This document shows, one piece after another, positions 1 to 11,225 of a DNA stretch of 64,000 bases. Source of the stretch: Spinacia oleracea (taxonomy: Eukaryota; Streptophyta; Magnoliopsida; Caryophyllales; Amaranthaceae); NCBI RefSeq assembly GCF_020520425.1, contig NC_079487.1:86805141-86869140 (forward strand), written 5' to 3'. The stretch's first letter is position 1, and every line of letters begins with the position of its first letter. The translations under genes were made by a program, and so were the position numbers. The notes beneath the pieces were generated by a model. That model did not search any database. It was not told the DNA's origin and was given only the letters and a program-made list of their open reading frames with translations.

Positions 1-990
1 AAGCGCATGAAAGAGGTCAACGCAAATATTTCTATATGGAATTTACTCTGGCATTCGGGACCCCACAGAACCGCCGTGATTAAACACCTAGAGGAAGCTT
101 CGATCAATCCTTCCGTTACCCCAGATCAAATTGTAGGACTCATCCATGGTGTGGACCGCACTCTTATGTTCACAGATGATGATCTGCCCGAGAATCCTAA
201 TCATAACAACTCTTTGCATATCACGGTAAGATGTAATGGATGGAATATACAGAAAGTATTGGTCGACAATGGGTCTGCTATCAATGTGTTCCCTTATCGA
301 CTCCTAGCTAAACTCGGGCACTCTAAAACCGATTTATCACTGTCAAGCCAGATAGTCCGTGCGTACGACAATGCAAAACGAGAAGTGTTGGGTTGCATAG
401 ATTTATTCATTGAGTGTGGTCCTGTGGTCAGGGAAGTGAGCTTCACGGTTATTGACATTCAAGCATGTTTCAATCTGCTGTTAGGACGACCTTGGTTACA
501 TGACAATAAGGCGGTGGCTTCAACGTTACATCAAAAGGTGAAATTACTTACAGATCATGGAGTAGTCACTATCCAGGGCGATTTGGCAGATGCGAATGTT
601 TTCTCTGTCGAAAAATCCGTGCTCCAGCTAGATGAGGAAGAAGGGACTCGTTTGGATGGATTCAATATATATTGCATTCGCACCGACTCTGATCATGGGA
701 GGATAGATATCTCTGGCGATGAGAATATGCACAACGAATCAGAAGACCCAGATGAAGACCTAGGAGAAGACGAGGAAGGACCAACACATAATGAAACGGA
801 TGAAGATGAATTAAGAACTCCAGATGTTGGGATAAACAACGAGCAACCAGAACAACCAGGTGAATCTTGGAATAGTAGCAATTCTCACGAAGATAGCATT
901 GAAGGCTGTCATGACGGATCAAAAGATGACGACTATGATCTAGATCTCATGTTACGAGTTCCTGTTTTAAAATCCGCACAAAAGCATTAG
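1..990 (+). CDS. Tat/Ogre-type Ty3 retrotransposon protease region, 5' end outside window
   Basis: The frame is open from base 1, so the true start lies upstream; the first Met in the window is at 7. The segment beginning ISIWNLL and running into the protease is typical of Tat-clade polyproteins. The retroviral-type aspartic protease core follows, with catalytic Asp in VLVDNGSAINV (about residue 87 from Met 7; the DNG triad is normal for this clade) and the closing LLLGRPWLH motif near residue 160, then STLHQKVKLL. From about residue 230 the protein is a very acidic Asp/Glu-rich tail ending at the stop at 988-990. The protease would cleave the element's own polyprotein. A gag-like block follows instead of RT, which is not the usual order. 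Protease identity is seen from motifs; clade assignment rests on these plus the second RNase H downstream. Confidence 0.85.
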   Translation, partial: KRMKEVNANISIWNLLWHSGPHRTAVIKHLEEASINPSVTPDQIVGLIHGVDRTLMFTDDDLPENPNHNNSLHITVRCNGWNIQKVLVDNGSAINVFPYRLLAKLGHSKTDLSLSSQIVRAYDNAKREVLGCIDLFIECGPVVREVSFTVIDIQACFNLLLGRPWLHDNKAVASTLHQKVKLLTDHGVVTIQGDLADANVFSVEKSVLQLDEEEGTRLDGFNIYCIRTDSDHGRIDISGDENMHNESEDPDEDLGEDEEGPTHNETDEDELRTPDVGINNEQPEQPGESWNSSNSHEDSIEGCHDGSKDDDYDLDLMLRVPVLKSAQKH

Positions 991-1004
991 TCTCCTTCCC
1001 AGAG

Positions 1005-2468
1005 TACAGGTATGATGCCCGGTATCAAGAACTTCCGGTATTGGAAAAAACAGATGGAACTGATGATCCAGTAATACATTTATACAAGTTTGCCAATGTT
1101 TTAATTCCCTTGGGCATTCCGGAAGAACATCTCCCTAAGTTGTTTGATCGTAGTTTAAAAGGACCAGCGTTGTCATGGTACTGCACTCTGAACCCACTTA
1201 TTAGACAAGAATGGGAAAAGGTGGCACAAGCTTTCGTTAATTGGTCTCGCGAGTTCAGGTAGACAGATACCGAGAAACACGCGTTGATTGCAACGAGACA
1301 GACAAATAATGAGACGTTTTCTCATTTCTGCTCTAGATGTTCCCAGAAAAGATCTAAGCTCCGACACTCCATTACCGATAGAGAGTTCATGCTGATAATC
1401 TTAAGGAACCTTAATGATTACTATTATCGTCGCATGGTCACGATAAGATATGGTGATCTCAGTCATATGGAACAACACGGCTTTGATATTGACAGTTACA
1501 AGCTACTTGACGAAAGACCAAAGGTGAACCCGTATACCGAGTCGTCAAGCAAAAGAGTGTTTGCTCAAATTGACGAACCTTTAAGTGTGGTGTATAGCCG
1601 GTTACGCAAACAAGGAGTTCTCCGAATAAAAGGATATGTACATGCCTTACCTCCACTTGAAACGAATATGGAGAAATATTGTGATTGTTGCAATCAATAT
1701 GGTCACATAACTGACTTATGTTATGATCTCCGGTGTGAAATTCAAGACCTCATTGATCGCGGCATTATTGATGCTGTTCATGCAAGACCCAGACAAAGGG
1801 AGATTAACTCTCAACTTACAAGACCTAGACGAAGAGAAACCCACTTCCAACCTCTTTCATCACGACGTTGGTCGTCTCCGTCAGAAATTTTTCGAGGACT
1901 CCTTGACAAGGGAATTATCAAACCACTTCCTCGTCGCCCAGGAGCTGACCCCATTGGACCTGATCTCCATAAATATTGCCACTATCATCAACTCCATGGG
2001 CATGAAACTGACAAATGCCACGCTCTTCGTCTGCGCATTAACCGGATTACTAAAATATCACACTTGAGTCATAAAGAATCAGTATCCATAAATGTTTTGT
2101 CAATTTGTTCAAATGAAGACGATCCCATTGAGCTTGTGACACGTGAACCAATCAGTGAAAAGATGGGACGACTAACTTTGGCAGAATCAAGGGATCCTCC
2201 ACCCCGATATTGCAGATCAATCAACCAGTGTAAGCCCATTTGGATGGATGACGAGAACTTAGCCGTGAATAGTAACAATGAGGAAACGCCCGCGACTATT
2301 GTGACCTCCATCCAATCGATTATGGAACCACATATCTTCCTGAATAGAATTGACAAAGACACTAAGAAGGCATTTTCTCAGGTCTGCAAGACATGGGCGA
2401 GATGGTTATACGCTCTTGAATTTGAGGGACATAAAGAGAAGACCGGCAAAGGTTCATCCAAGGTCTAA
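1005..2468 (+). pseudogene. gag-like block of the Tat element, frameshifted, with two zinc-knuckle-like motifs
   Basis: Two overlapping frames (about 1005-1262 and 1284-2468) together read as a retrotransposon gag. DGTDDPVIHLYKF, then LPKLFDRSLKGPALSWY, correspond to the gag core; a stop at 1260-1262 and a frame change break it. The second part has a perfect CX2CX4HX4C knuckle (CDCCNQYGHITDLC) followed by LIDRGII. About 100 residues later comes a CX2HX4HX4C version (CHYHQLHGHETDKC), the form common in Tat gag. The function would be nucleocapsid/RNA packaging. Oddities: it lies downstream of the protease, it is broken once, and the zinc motif plus the following helix are duplicated. It ends at the stop at 2466-2468. 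Confidence 0.75.
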
Positions 2469-3530
2469 GACACCAGGGAAAGCAAGGAAGGAATATTTTC
2501 ATGCGTTTCCTGTCTGAAAGAAGCTAAGGCGTTGTAATGAAACCAAAAAAAAAAAACCAAAAAAACAAAAGAAAGTCAAAAAAAAAAAAAAGACAAAAAA
2601 ACCAAAAAACACAAAAATCGTTATCCCCCATTTGAGAACTACGTGCAGCTTGATCCCCTAAAATCCCTCATTTCAAACACCCTTCATATTTCTTTTTTTC
2701 TTCCTTTGACACTTCCTACCTATATCGTTGGGGGTACGTAGGCAACTCAAATCATGAGTTCAGCTGCTTAAATAAACCAAAACAATACTTTTATTTAGTA
2801 CAGAACTACGACGGGTCTGATTCTCTGCTTATCACATGCACAAATACTCATAAGACTTTATTCAAAATGACTACACACGTGGAGATACGTAGGCAACCTT
2901 CGGGTGCGACCCTAAACAACTAACAATTTTTTCTTTCAACAGGAAAAGAGCCCCTACCAAAGCTCTTAAGATACGGGAGAACTCTACTTGACTCACAAGG
3001 GCATGTTAGCACAAACAACATGAGTGCATAATCCTATCACGAAACACACGTTCAATACGGAAGAAATGTGTAAAAGGGATACAGGCCCTACTCTTTTATT
3101 TTATTTTATTTTCCTTATTATTGATGTTAGGAGTAAGAAGTAATCATTCGGATACCATAAGTGGAATGGAGATGAACGCCAAAAAACAGCAAAACGACGT
3201 GTTACTATCCAACAAATAAAAGAAACAACTGTGATCCTCTAACAATCACCTATCTAATCTAACAGAGTCAAATTCCAACAATCTGGTTCCGTAGAAGTTT
3301 TTTTTTTTTTTTTTTATTTCAAAAGTATGACGTTATTTTAAAAAAAAGTCAAATTTTCAAATCAATAAGTCGTGTACTTTCGCTTCCTGCATTCACATTC
3401 TTTTATTATTATTTCTATTTTTCTTTTTCCTATCTTCTTTCTCTCATGATTTTGACCTTGGGTATCCTGTGTTTAGGGGAAAACCTTGAAGTGCATATCA
3501 CCTTGAATTGAAGCCTCAATCCCCCGCTAA
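2469..3530 (+). other. Non-coding spacer inside the Tat element between gag-like and RT ORFs
   Basis: No long ORF is present. The spacer has A-rich runs (about 2545-2620), two copies of the string TACGTAGGCAAC (about 2735 and 2887) that also occurs near 22082, and a T run at about 3298-3316. Near 2930-2942 there is a good plant-type 3' splice site: a T-rich tract ending CTTTCAACAG, then GAAAAGAG. Another candidate acceptor (TGTGTTTAG) is near 3476. Ogre-type Tat elements are known to carry an intron between the gag-pro and RT parts, so this spacer may be the equivalent. That role is inference. Confidence 0.5.
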
Positions 3531-6070
3531 ATGACATACCACCCTCTACACCCAAATATTTCAAGCCAAGACCCAAAAACAAATACCTTTCAACCCCTCA
3601 CCAAAGGCCTTCAATTGATGATGAAGATGGGATATATCCCAGGCGAAGGTTTAGGTCGTGACGGCAAAGGCATGAAACATCCAATCCCCATTATGGAGAA
3701 GCAAAATCGCTATGGTTTGGGGTATGATCCAAGCAAGGACCTCCACGTCATTAAGAAACCATCCCTCACATTGAATGGGCAATTTGTATTACAACACGAT
3801 ACCGAGCCCTACTACGAATTTCCTGAACCATGGTATGACCCAGTTAAGAAGCAGAGACTTCCAGGACTAGAAATCTTCTTTGCTGAAGCTAGAGATGAGG
3901 AATTAATCAAAAAATGGTTATACAAGGAACCTAAGCCTAAAGAGAACATTGATTGGATCGAATATTTGAAGCAAGGAGTTTTGGGGCAATTATTTACGAA
4001 CTTTGGAAATGAAGGAAATCTTGATCCAATGGCGCTTACTCTACCGGTTAATACAAGGATTGAGCGTGAAGGCAATGTCCACCTCAAGAACAAAGAAGCT
4101 TACATTCCACCCGTTTTAGGTGATCCAATCCCCAAGCATCTTTCAAATCCACACCTTACCCACTCCTCCGCCTCGGAAGGTTACGAAACCGATAGTTCAT
4201 CGTCTAGCCAATCATCCCTTCATACCCAGTCTTATTATTCTGAAAATGAAGACCTTGAGTGTGTTAATAAACCTAAATATATTTGCATGCAAGAAGTTAA
4301 TTTTGATCATAATGAATTATCTGATAATGAATCTTTCGATGAGCCTAAGTCATGCATGATGCCCATAGAAGAGTCAATAGTTGTAAATATTGGCACTGAT
4401 AGTAGTGTAAAAGAAGTAAAAATAGGATCCTCACTTTCCCCTGAGGAACAAACTGCATTCATTGCATTGCTTAGGGAGTACGTAGATGTATTTGCATGGT
4501 CATATGCAGATATTCCAGGTGTTGACCGTAACATTGCCGAACATCGCATTCCTCTTTATCCCAACAGCAAGCCGAAGAAACAAAAGCTCCGAAGGATGAA
4601 ACCGGAAGTTAGTCTAAAAGTCAAAGAAGAAATCCAGAAACAACTCGACGCCAATTTTATTAAACCAATCAAACACCCTGAATGGTTGGCTAACATAGTG
4701 GTAGTTCCCAAAAAAGACGGAAGGGTCAGAGTATGTATCGACTTCAGGGATCTAAACGCTGCATCAACAAAAGATTACTTCCCTTTGCCTCACATTGACG
4801 TACTGGTGGATAGTACCGCGGGGCACGCCATGTTCTCATTTATGGACGGATTCTCGGGCTATAATCAAATACTCATGGCAGAAGACGATATGCCAAAGAC
4901 GTCATTCATCACCCCATGGGGAACATTTTGTTACCAAGCAATGCCGTTCGGTTTAAAAAATGCAGGGGCCACTTATCAACGAGCTGCAACAACAATTCTA
5001 CATGACCTTATTCATGATACGGTTGAAATATACGTGGATGATATGATTGTCAAAAGCCACGATCGAGGGGAGCACATAAGTGCATTTAAGTCATTTTTTG
5101 ACAGGATTAGAAAATATAATTTGAGATTGAATCCTCAAAAATGCGTATTCGGAGTTACTTCTGGAAAACTGTTGGGCTTTATTGTCAGCAAAGATGGGAT
5201 CAAAGTCGATTCGGATAAAGTGAAAGCCATTCAAGAACTTCCTCCACCAAGAACGGAAAAAGAAATTCGGGGATTCCTAGGAAGAATTCAATACATTAGC
5301 AGGTTCATATCGCAACTGAGCACTCGATGCGAACCGATTTTCAAGCTGTTGAGGAAAAATGTTCCGAAAAAATGGAATGAAGAATGCCAAACCTCATTTG
5401 ACTCGATGAAGGAATATCTCTCTAACCCTCTAGTATTAATGCCACCCAAGCCGGGAGAGCCTTTGATTTTATATCTCACAGTCACAGAAACTGCCATGGG
5501 AGCGTTATTGGCTCAATACCAAGAAGGCACCAAAAGAGAAATTGCCATCTACTACCTCAGCAAAAAGTTTTTGGATTATGAAACCAGATACAATCCTTTA
5601 GAAAAAGCTTGCATCGCCCTCATATACGCCACTAAGAAGCTACGACATTATCTACAGGCTCATACAACTTTCCTTATCTCAAGACTAGATCCTATCAAGT
5701 ACATCTTTGAGAAACCAATTCTCACTGAGAGATTCGCGAGATGGCATGCAATGCTTTCAGAATTTGATATTCAATGTGTAAATCAGAAATCTGTTAAAGG
5801 AAGGGCGATATCTGAAGCATTGGCTGATGGACCAATATCAGGAGATGAATTTGATGACGAGTTTCCAGATGAACATTTACTCAACATTGGGATATCTAGG
5901 TGGAAAATGTACTTTGACGGAGCATCTAATAGAAGGGGCAATGGCGCGGGTGTTTTGCTCATTGATCCTTATGGAATTCATATCCCTTTTGCTGTGAAAT
6001 TGAGTTTTCCAACGACTAATAACACGGCAGAGTACGAAGCTTGCATTTATGGCGTTAAGGCAGCCTTAGC
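3531..6070 (+). pseudogene. Tat polyprotein: G-patch, reverse transcriptase, RNase H, start of second RNase H; split by a solo LTR
   Basis: An 845-codon open frame from ATG 3531, interrupted at 6071 by an inserted LTR (the frame runs 10 more codons to a stop at 6101). Residues about 26-70 are a G-patch (KMGYIPGEGLGRDGKG). RT spans about 320-510, with the VRVCIDFRDLN block and catalytic YVDD at 501-504. The gypsy RNase H with its connection starts near 640 (LYLTVTETAMGALLAQ). A second, archaeal-type RNase H begins near 791 (WKMYFDGASNRRG, then NTAEYEA), supplying the first two acidic catalytic residues. Dual RNase H marks the Tat clade. No internal stop is seen, so before the insertion this was an intact replication enzyme. 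The N-terminal G-patch may bind RNA or a helicase; that is inferred from other G-patch proteins. Confidence 0.9.
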
Positions 6071-9000
6071 TGTAATAGCCCCATTTTTAAGCAACTCGTA
6101 ATTAATTGATAATCATATAATTAGCTTAACTTATCTTAAATTGTGTTTTAAAATATTTGAGGAAATGGGTTTAAGGAATACAAATTTAAGATAGACTGAT
6201 TAGTGTTTTAAAGATATTTGATATTGTATTAAATGTCAAAAGACTTTTTCACCCTTGAGTCCTTGTCAACCTTCCTCCCTTTCCTTGCATTGGTGTCAAT
6301 CAAGGAGGAAGACACCAATCATCCATGTTGTCAACTCCTCAATGCCCCATATTTTTTGAGTTAGTTTCTTAATTTGTCATCTCAATTAGAAAACCCAAAA
6401 ACCCCATCTCATCTTGTCTCTCCTCTAACTAATTACTTTTCAATCGTGACTTCTTCTTGATCAAATTACTCCATCATGCGTTCATGTTTTGCCAATATCT
6501 TGTTCATGAAAGTGGTAGCCCTTGAAAAATTAATCAGTTTAGGCTCAAGAATCAATCAATTTGGAGCATTATTCTAGGAGATAAGCCCTTCTGAAACTGA
6601 GTGTTGCTGCTGTTGTTATCAGTCAGCACCAGATTCTCCTTATCATATTTAAGCACTCTTCTGATCATTTTGAGGTTATGTACTATGAATAAGAATTGTA
6701 TATCTCTCTTCCCTGATGAATTTAGGCTCAAGAATTACTAAAATCGGAACCCTGAGCTAAGAGATACGGTCTTCTGAAGCTGACGATTGTTGCTGCCAAC
6801 GTGTTGTTGTTGTTGCTCCTCTTCCTTGTTACTTCTCACTTCCCCAACTTCTTAGTTTTGTTGTTGGTTTCTAAAGTTCAAGGTAAATTGTTAGTGATTA
6901 ATTTATGAAGTTCAAGATAAAATCAATGGTCAAGATTATGGTTATCGCTGGAGATTAAAGTATGGGGATGTGTTCTGGAAGATTGAATTCAGATTAAAGC
7001 GATTGATGGTGGTTGTGAAATGAGATTCTTGGAGGTTAGGTGTGACGATTGAAGGTACACATTGTCCATCCACCTTTGTAAAATTTATGACTTGTGTTTC
7101 CTAGATTTTAAGAATTTTGTGAATTATGTGATTTACATTTAAGAATAAGACTTTTGAATTAATTTCAAGTGTTACGTTATTATGATTTGGAAGTTGTGAT
7201 TTCGTAAAAATATGTGGGATCTTTATATTATTAGAATTTCAATGAACTCAATGTTTTATGTTTTGAATCGAAATATTTTGATTGATTTGAACATGAGACT
7301 TGTGACCATGCGGTAGTGAGATTTGTGAGTTTGATGGTGAGACTTGTGAAAGTTGGTCGTGTGTTTGGGTATACGATTGATGTTAGATTTTGTTACAAAT
7401 AATTATGCCTACCTAACAATGATTTGGGTTGTGAAGACATTAGTCTTTTGCAATATGGAAAGCCATGGCAAGCCTATGCTAGTGTAATTATAATGTTGGT
7501 ATGATTGATAAATACTGTTTGGGCATCTTTCTAAGTATTCGAGCTATGGTGTGATAATCTTTGAATAACCTACGGAGTACATGATTAGAGAAATATGAGT
7601 GTGACTAATATATATTAACCTCCGTTGGGATTAATAAGGTTTAGCAAGAACTATCGATTGATTCATAAGCGACAAATATATGTCCTTTGCAATTGTGCTT
7701 TTCTTGAACTATTATTTGAGCCATATAATTTTATAATAAGATTTACAAATTATTTTTATGAGATTATTATTTTCTTTATTTATGTTATGATTAAAATTAT
7801 CGCTAAACTGATTTCACCAATATACCAGTATTTGTATGATTTTAATTCGAATATGACGAAAATGATTGTTTACAACGAAAAACACTTTTGAAATAAGTTT
7901 TATGATTTGGATAATCATAGGAAGTAAACTAATTGATCTTCTAGAATCTAGTTTTTGAACTACTCAATATATTATGTATTTTAATTAATTACTTGATTTT
8001 TCGAATTATGAAGTATTGCCTATATTTAGCAAGTTATCCTTTATCGAGTTGGGAAGCTCAACATGTTATAAAATTATTTCGTTTGAGATCTTTATATGGT
8101 TTTCTATAAAGAGTATGTTTGAAATTGAAAGACCAAGATTATTCTTGAAAAAGATAAAATAATATAAATAATTTATATTTCAATATGGTTAAATTGTGGA
8201 TTTATATATCGTTTTATACTTTAACCCTAATGAGAATTACTTATAAGATCTATGTTACAATGTTGAGAAGGTAACCATGTGCGATCGAGCATTAAGTCAA
8301 GTTTGACTAGAACGGATTGAACTATTAAGCTTGTTTGGGGTATAGTATTTTATTGAGAAGCCAGATTCATTTAGGACTACTTATAAGTGATCAGACTTTA
8401 TGAAGATTATGCAATTAAAGGATATGAGCTTATTATGCTATTGCGATTATAAGCTAATGGTTTAGAGGTGTGATCTTTGTGTTATATACCAAATTGATTG
8501 AGCAATTGTGTACTTCAAATTAAGGGTTCTATGGATTAACAGTGAGTTTGGAAATTTGAGCTGAAGAGTATGATTTGTGATAAGCTTAAGAAATTTGAAT
8601 TGCCCTAAAGTTTAATTCGCACTCAGGTGCGGTTAAGAGTGTAGAAATTTATATAATACTATGTTTAAAATTGTTTTTCAAAGCATCACGTATACGAAAT
8701 TTGTGAAAAGCTATATGAGTAATTCATTTTGATCTTTAAGAGAATATATTGAATTTTGTATAAGTATGGTTTGTGCCAAGATTTTTAGTTGTGTTTAATT
8801 CAGATGTGATTTGGTTTGTGATACAAGCCTTTGAAGAATTTTATTTATATATTGCTTAAATTTGTTAAATTAGTTTTCAAATGTGTTTTAGTGGGGAAGA
8901 AGCCGTTAACAACGGCCATGAACAACACTTGTGTATTTGTGTGTGATCTGTGTAAATGGACATCTCTGCATCTGTGTAAATGTACATATGTACATCTGTG

Positions 9001-10121
9001 TGGGGACATGTCCTAAAAGTCTTGCAAGCATGTGTGAAAAGGTGGGTGACGACCCCTAAAAGTTTGGAGACAGTGGTTCTTCAACCCATCTCTATTCGTG
9101 TTCTCTTCCCCGATTTATGTATACGTTTGAAAGATTAAATTTGTTTGATTATGCTGGGAGTAACAAATATTGTGAAGTTTGTTAATGTGTGTTATTCGAA
9201 ATGCAAATGATTTGCCAGAAAAAGCAAATATCTCTTAAATCTTTGATCTTGTGCAAGCTTTGAATTATCAAAGATTTCTAAGAAATACATTTTTGATATT
9301 ACTATGTGATATTATTTCCAAAATAAATTATCGAGAGGAAATCGTATTAAGTTTATTGTTTCCGAATTAAGGAATGTATATGTGTGATGTGGAGGTGAGC
9401 CTCAACATGAAGATTTTCTCCATGTTATATCGGGAAGCGGAGAATTAGTCTTAGTTAAGTTGTGTTAGTTGTTTAAGCTCAGGTAGACTCTGAGATACGA
9501 GTTGAGGATTTGTGATGGATTCATTTTCAAAGCATATGAGATTAGTTACGTTGAAAAATGGATTTGAGGACTTCTGAAAATATAAATCTTACGATCTTTG
9601 GGAATCACCCGGTGATTGAGTCCAAGCCCTTACTTGATTTATTTATCAATTATGAACATCAAGTTTTGCTCAATGTTTCAAGTGCTTTAAATTATTGCAA
9701 TTTGGTTACTGAGCTTAATTTGAATATGATTTGATTCGTATTGAGTCGGTTTTATCTTTGAAATAAATAACTCACGAAATTATGTTTTAAGCCACTAAAA
9801 TGAGTTTCAGGTTGGGTAATGTGTACTCAGTTTCCCTGACTTTGTTCTTTGAACCTGTCCTGGTGGGGGCAGATTCCTACTCGTGATTTTGCAGGTTTAG
9901 TTAATGCTGGAAGTTGAATCAGAGATCGCCAATGCAAAAAGAGATATATGATAGTTGAATTTCATATATAAGGTTGTAATAGTTTTTGTGTGAATATTCT
10001 TAAGTTAAATATGAAGAGTTATTGAATATTATGGATTAAATTCCTTGTGGGTTAAGAGCTAAGTTTGATTAATGCTATTAAGTAATTCTGATTAGCAGCT
10101 TGTTAAGAGCAGGCTGTTATA
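6071..10121 (+). mobile_element. Solo LTR (about 4.05 kb) of a long-LTR Ty3 element, Tekay-like
   Basis: It begins TGTAATAGCC and ends GGCTGTTATA, an imperfect terminal palindrome like plant gypsy LTR ends. It is bounded by a 5-bp duplication TTAGC (6066-6070 and 10122-10126). It contains no long ORF. Near 9826-9900 a TGTACTCAG string, a 'CTGACTTTG' string and then TTGCAGG resemble the 3' part of Tekay/Del-type LTRs, which supports + orientation. Length fits the very long LTRs of that clade. No second LTR or internal region is present, so it is read as a solo LTR left by LTR-LTR recombination. It sits inside a codon of the Tat second RNase H. Boundaries and TSD are seen; the clade is inferred. 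Confidence 0.8.
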
Positions 10122-10126
10122 TTAGC

Positions 10127-11225
10127 GGCAGGGGCGAAATACCTCACAGTATATGGAGATTCTAACCTCATTATCTCTCAAACAATTGGAGTATGGAGAG
10201 TCCGAGATGAGAGATTACAAATGTATACCGAGTATCTCCAACAGTTCATTCCGTACTTTGAAGATATTGACTTCAAGCATCTTCCCCTGGAGCAAAATAG
10301 TTTCACGGATGCATTAGCAAACTTAGCGGTAAATTTAACATGGGAAAACAACGTAAAAATTCGAGCTGTGACTATTGAGGAAAGTGATTCACCGGTAGTC
10401 AACCTTGAACATATGATTGCTGCATTGACTTTGCAAGATGATAAAGATGCTTGGTATGCTGATATTAAAAAATTTCTAATCACCGGTCGATATCCTGAAG
10501 AGAGTCATAAAAAAGACCAATTGGCTATCCGGCGATTGGCAGCTCACTTTGTAATACTAAAAGATAGATTGTACCGCAAGGGTTTTGATGGAACTCTACA
10601 ATTGTGTGTTGACGAAAAAAAAATACAAAAGATCATGGGAGAAATCCATGGTGGTGAATGCGGTCCGCACATGAATGGCAGGATGCTAGCTCGAAAAATC
10701 TTGCGAGCAGGTTATTATTGGACCACTTTAGAAAGCGACTGTGTCCATTTTGTGAGGACTTGCAAGAAATGTAAATTTTTCGCAAATCTCAATCACATGC
10801 CACCTACCTCCTTACATAATCTCACTTCTCCATGGCCGTTTTCTAGTTGGGGTATAGATATCATCGGACAAATTCACCCAAAAGCCTCGAACGGACACCA
10901 ATACATTTTAGTTGCTGTTGACTATTTCTCGAAATGGATTGAAGCAGCGTCATATGCAAAGCTAGGGGCAAAGCAAGTCTCCAAATTTGTGATCAACAAC
11001 ATCATATGTCGATACGGAGTGCCTTTTGAAATCATTTCTGACAACGGCTCTCACTTTGAAGGGCACTTAAAAGAAACTCTTGAGAAATATAAGGTTAGAC
11101 ATCATCAGTCTTCCCCTTATCGTCCTCAGACCAATGGAGCAGTTGAAGCCGCCAACAAAACCATTCGAACGATAATTGCAAAAATGACAGAAAAAACCCG
11201 GGAATGGCCTGACAAATTACCATAT
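10127..11225 (+). pseudogene. Tat polyprotein continued: rest of second RNase H and most of integrase; split by a copia element
   Basis: This resumes the 3531-6070 frame exactly after the solo LTR and its TSD. It opens with the third acidic RNase H block (VYGDSNLI) and then FTDALANLA with the last acidic residue. Integrase follows: an HHCC zinc finger (EIHGGECGPHMN to CKKC) and the catalytic core with Asp in GIDIIG, Asp in SDNGSHF and Glu in NGAVEAANK, the usual D,D,E arrangement. The frame reaches 11225, where the copia insertion gives an immediate TGA (11226-11228). The integrase would have inserted element cDNA into the genome. Its C-terminal part is at 21482-21953, with a one-base frame change near 21500. 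Confidence 0.9.

Noticed and set aside
7625-7891. 88-codon ORF in the solo LTR
   Set aside because: AT-rich, Ile/Phe/Tyr composition typical of random AT-rich DNA. No motif.
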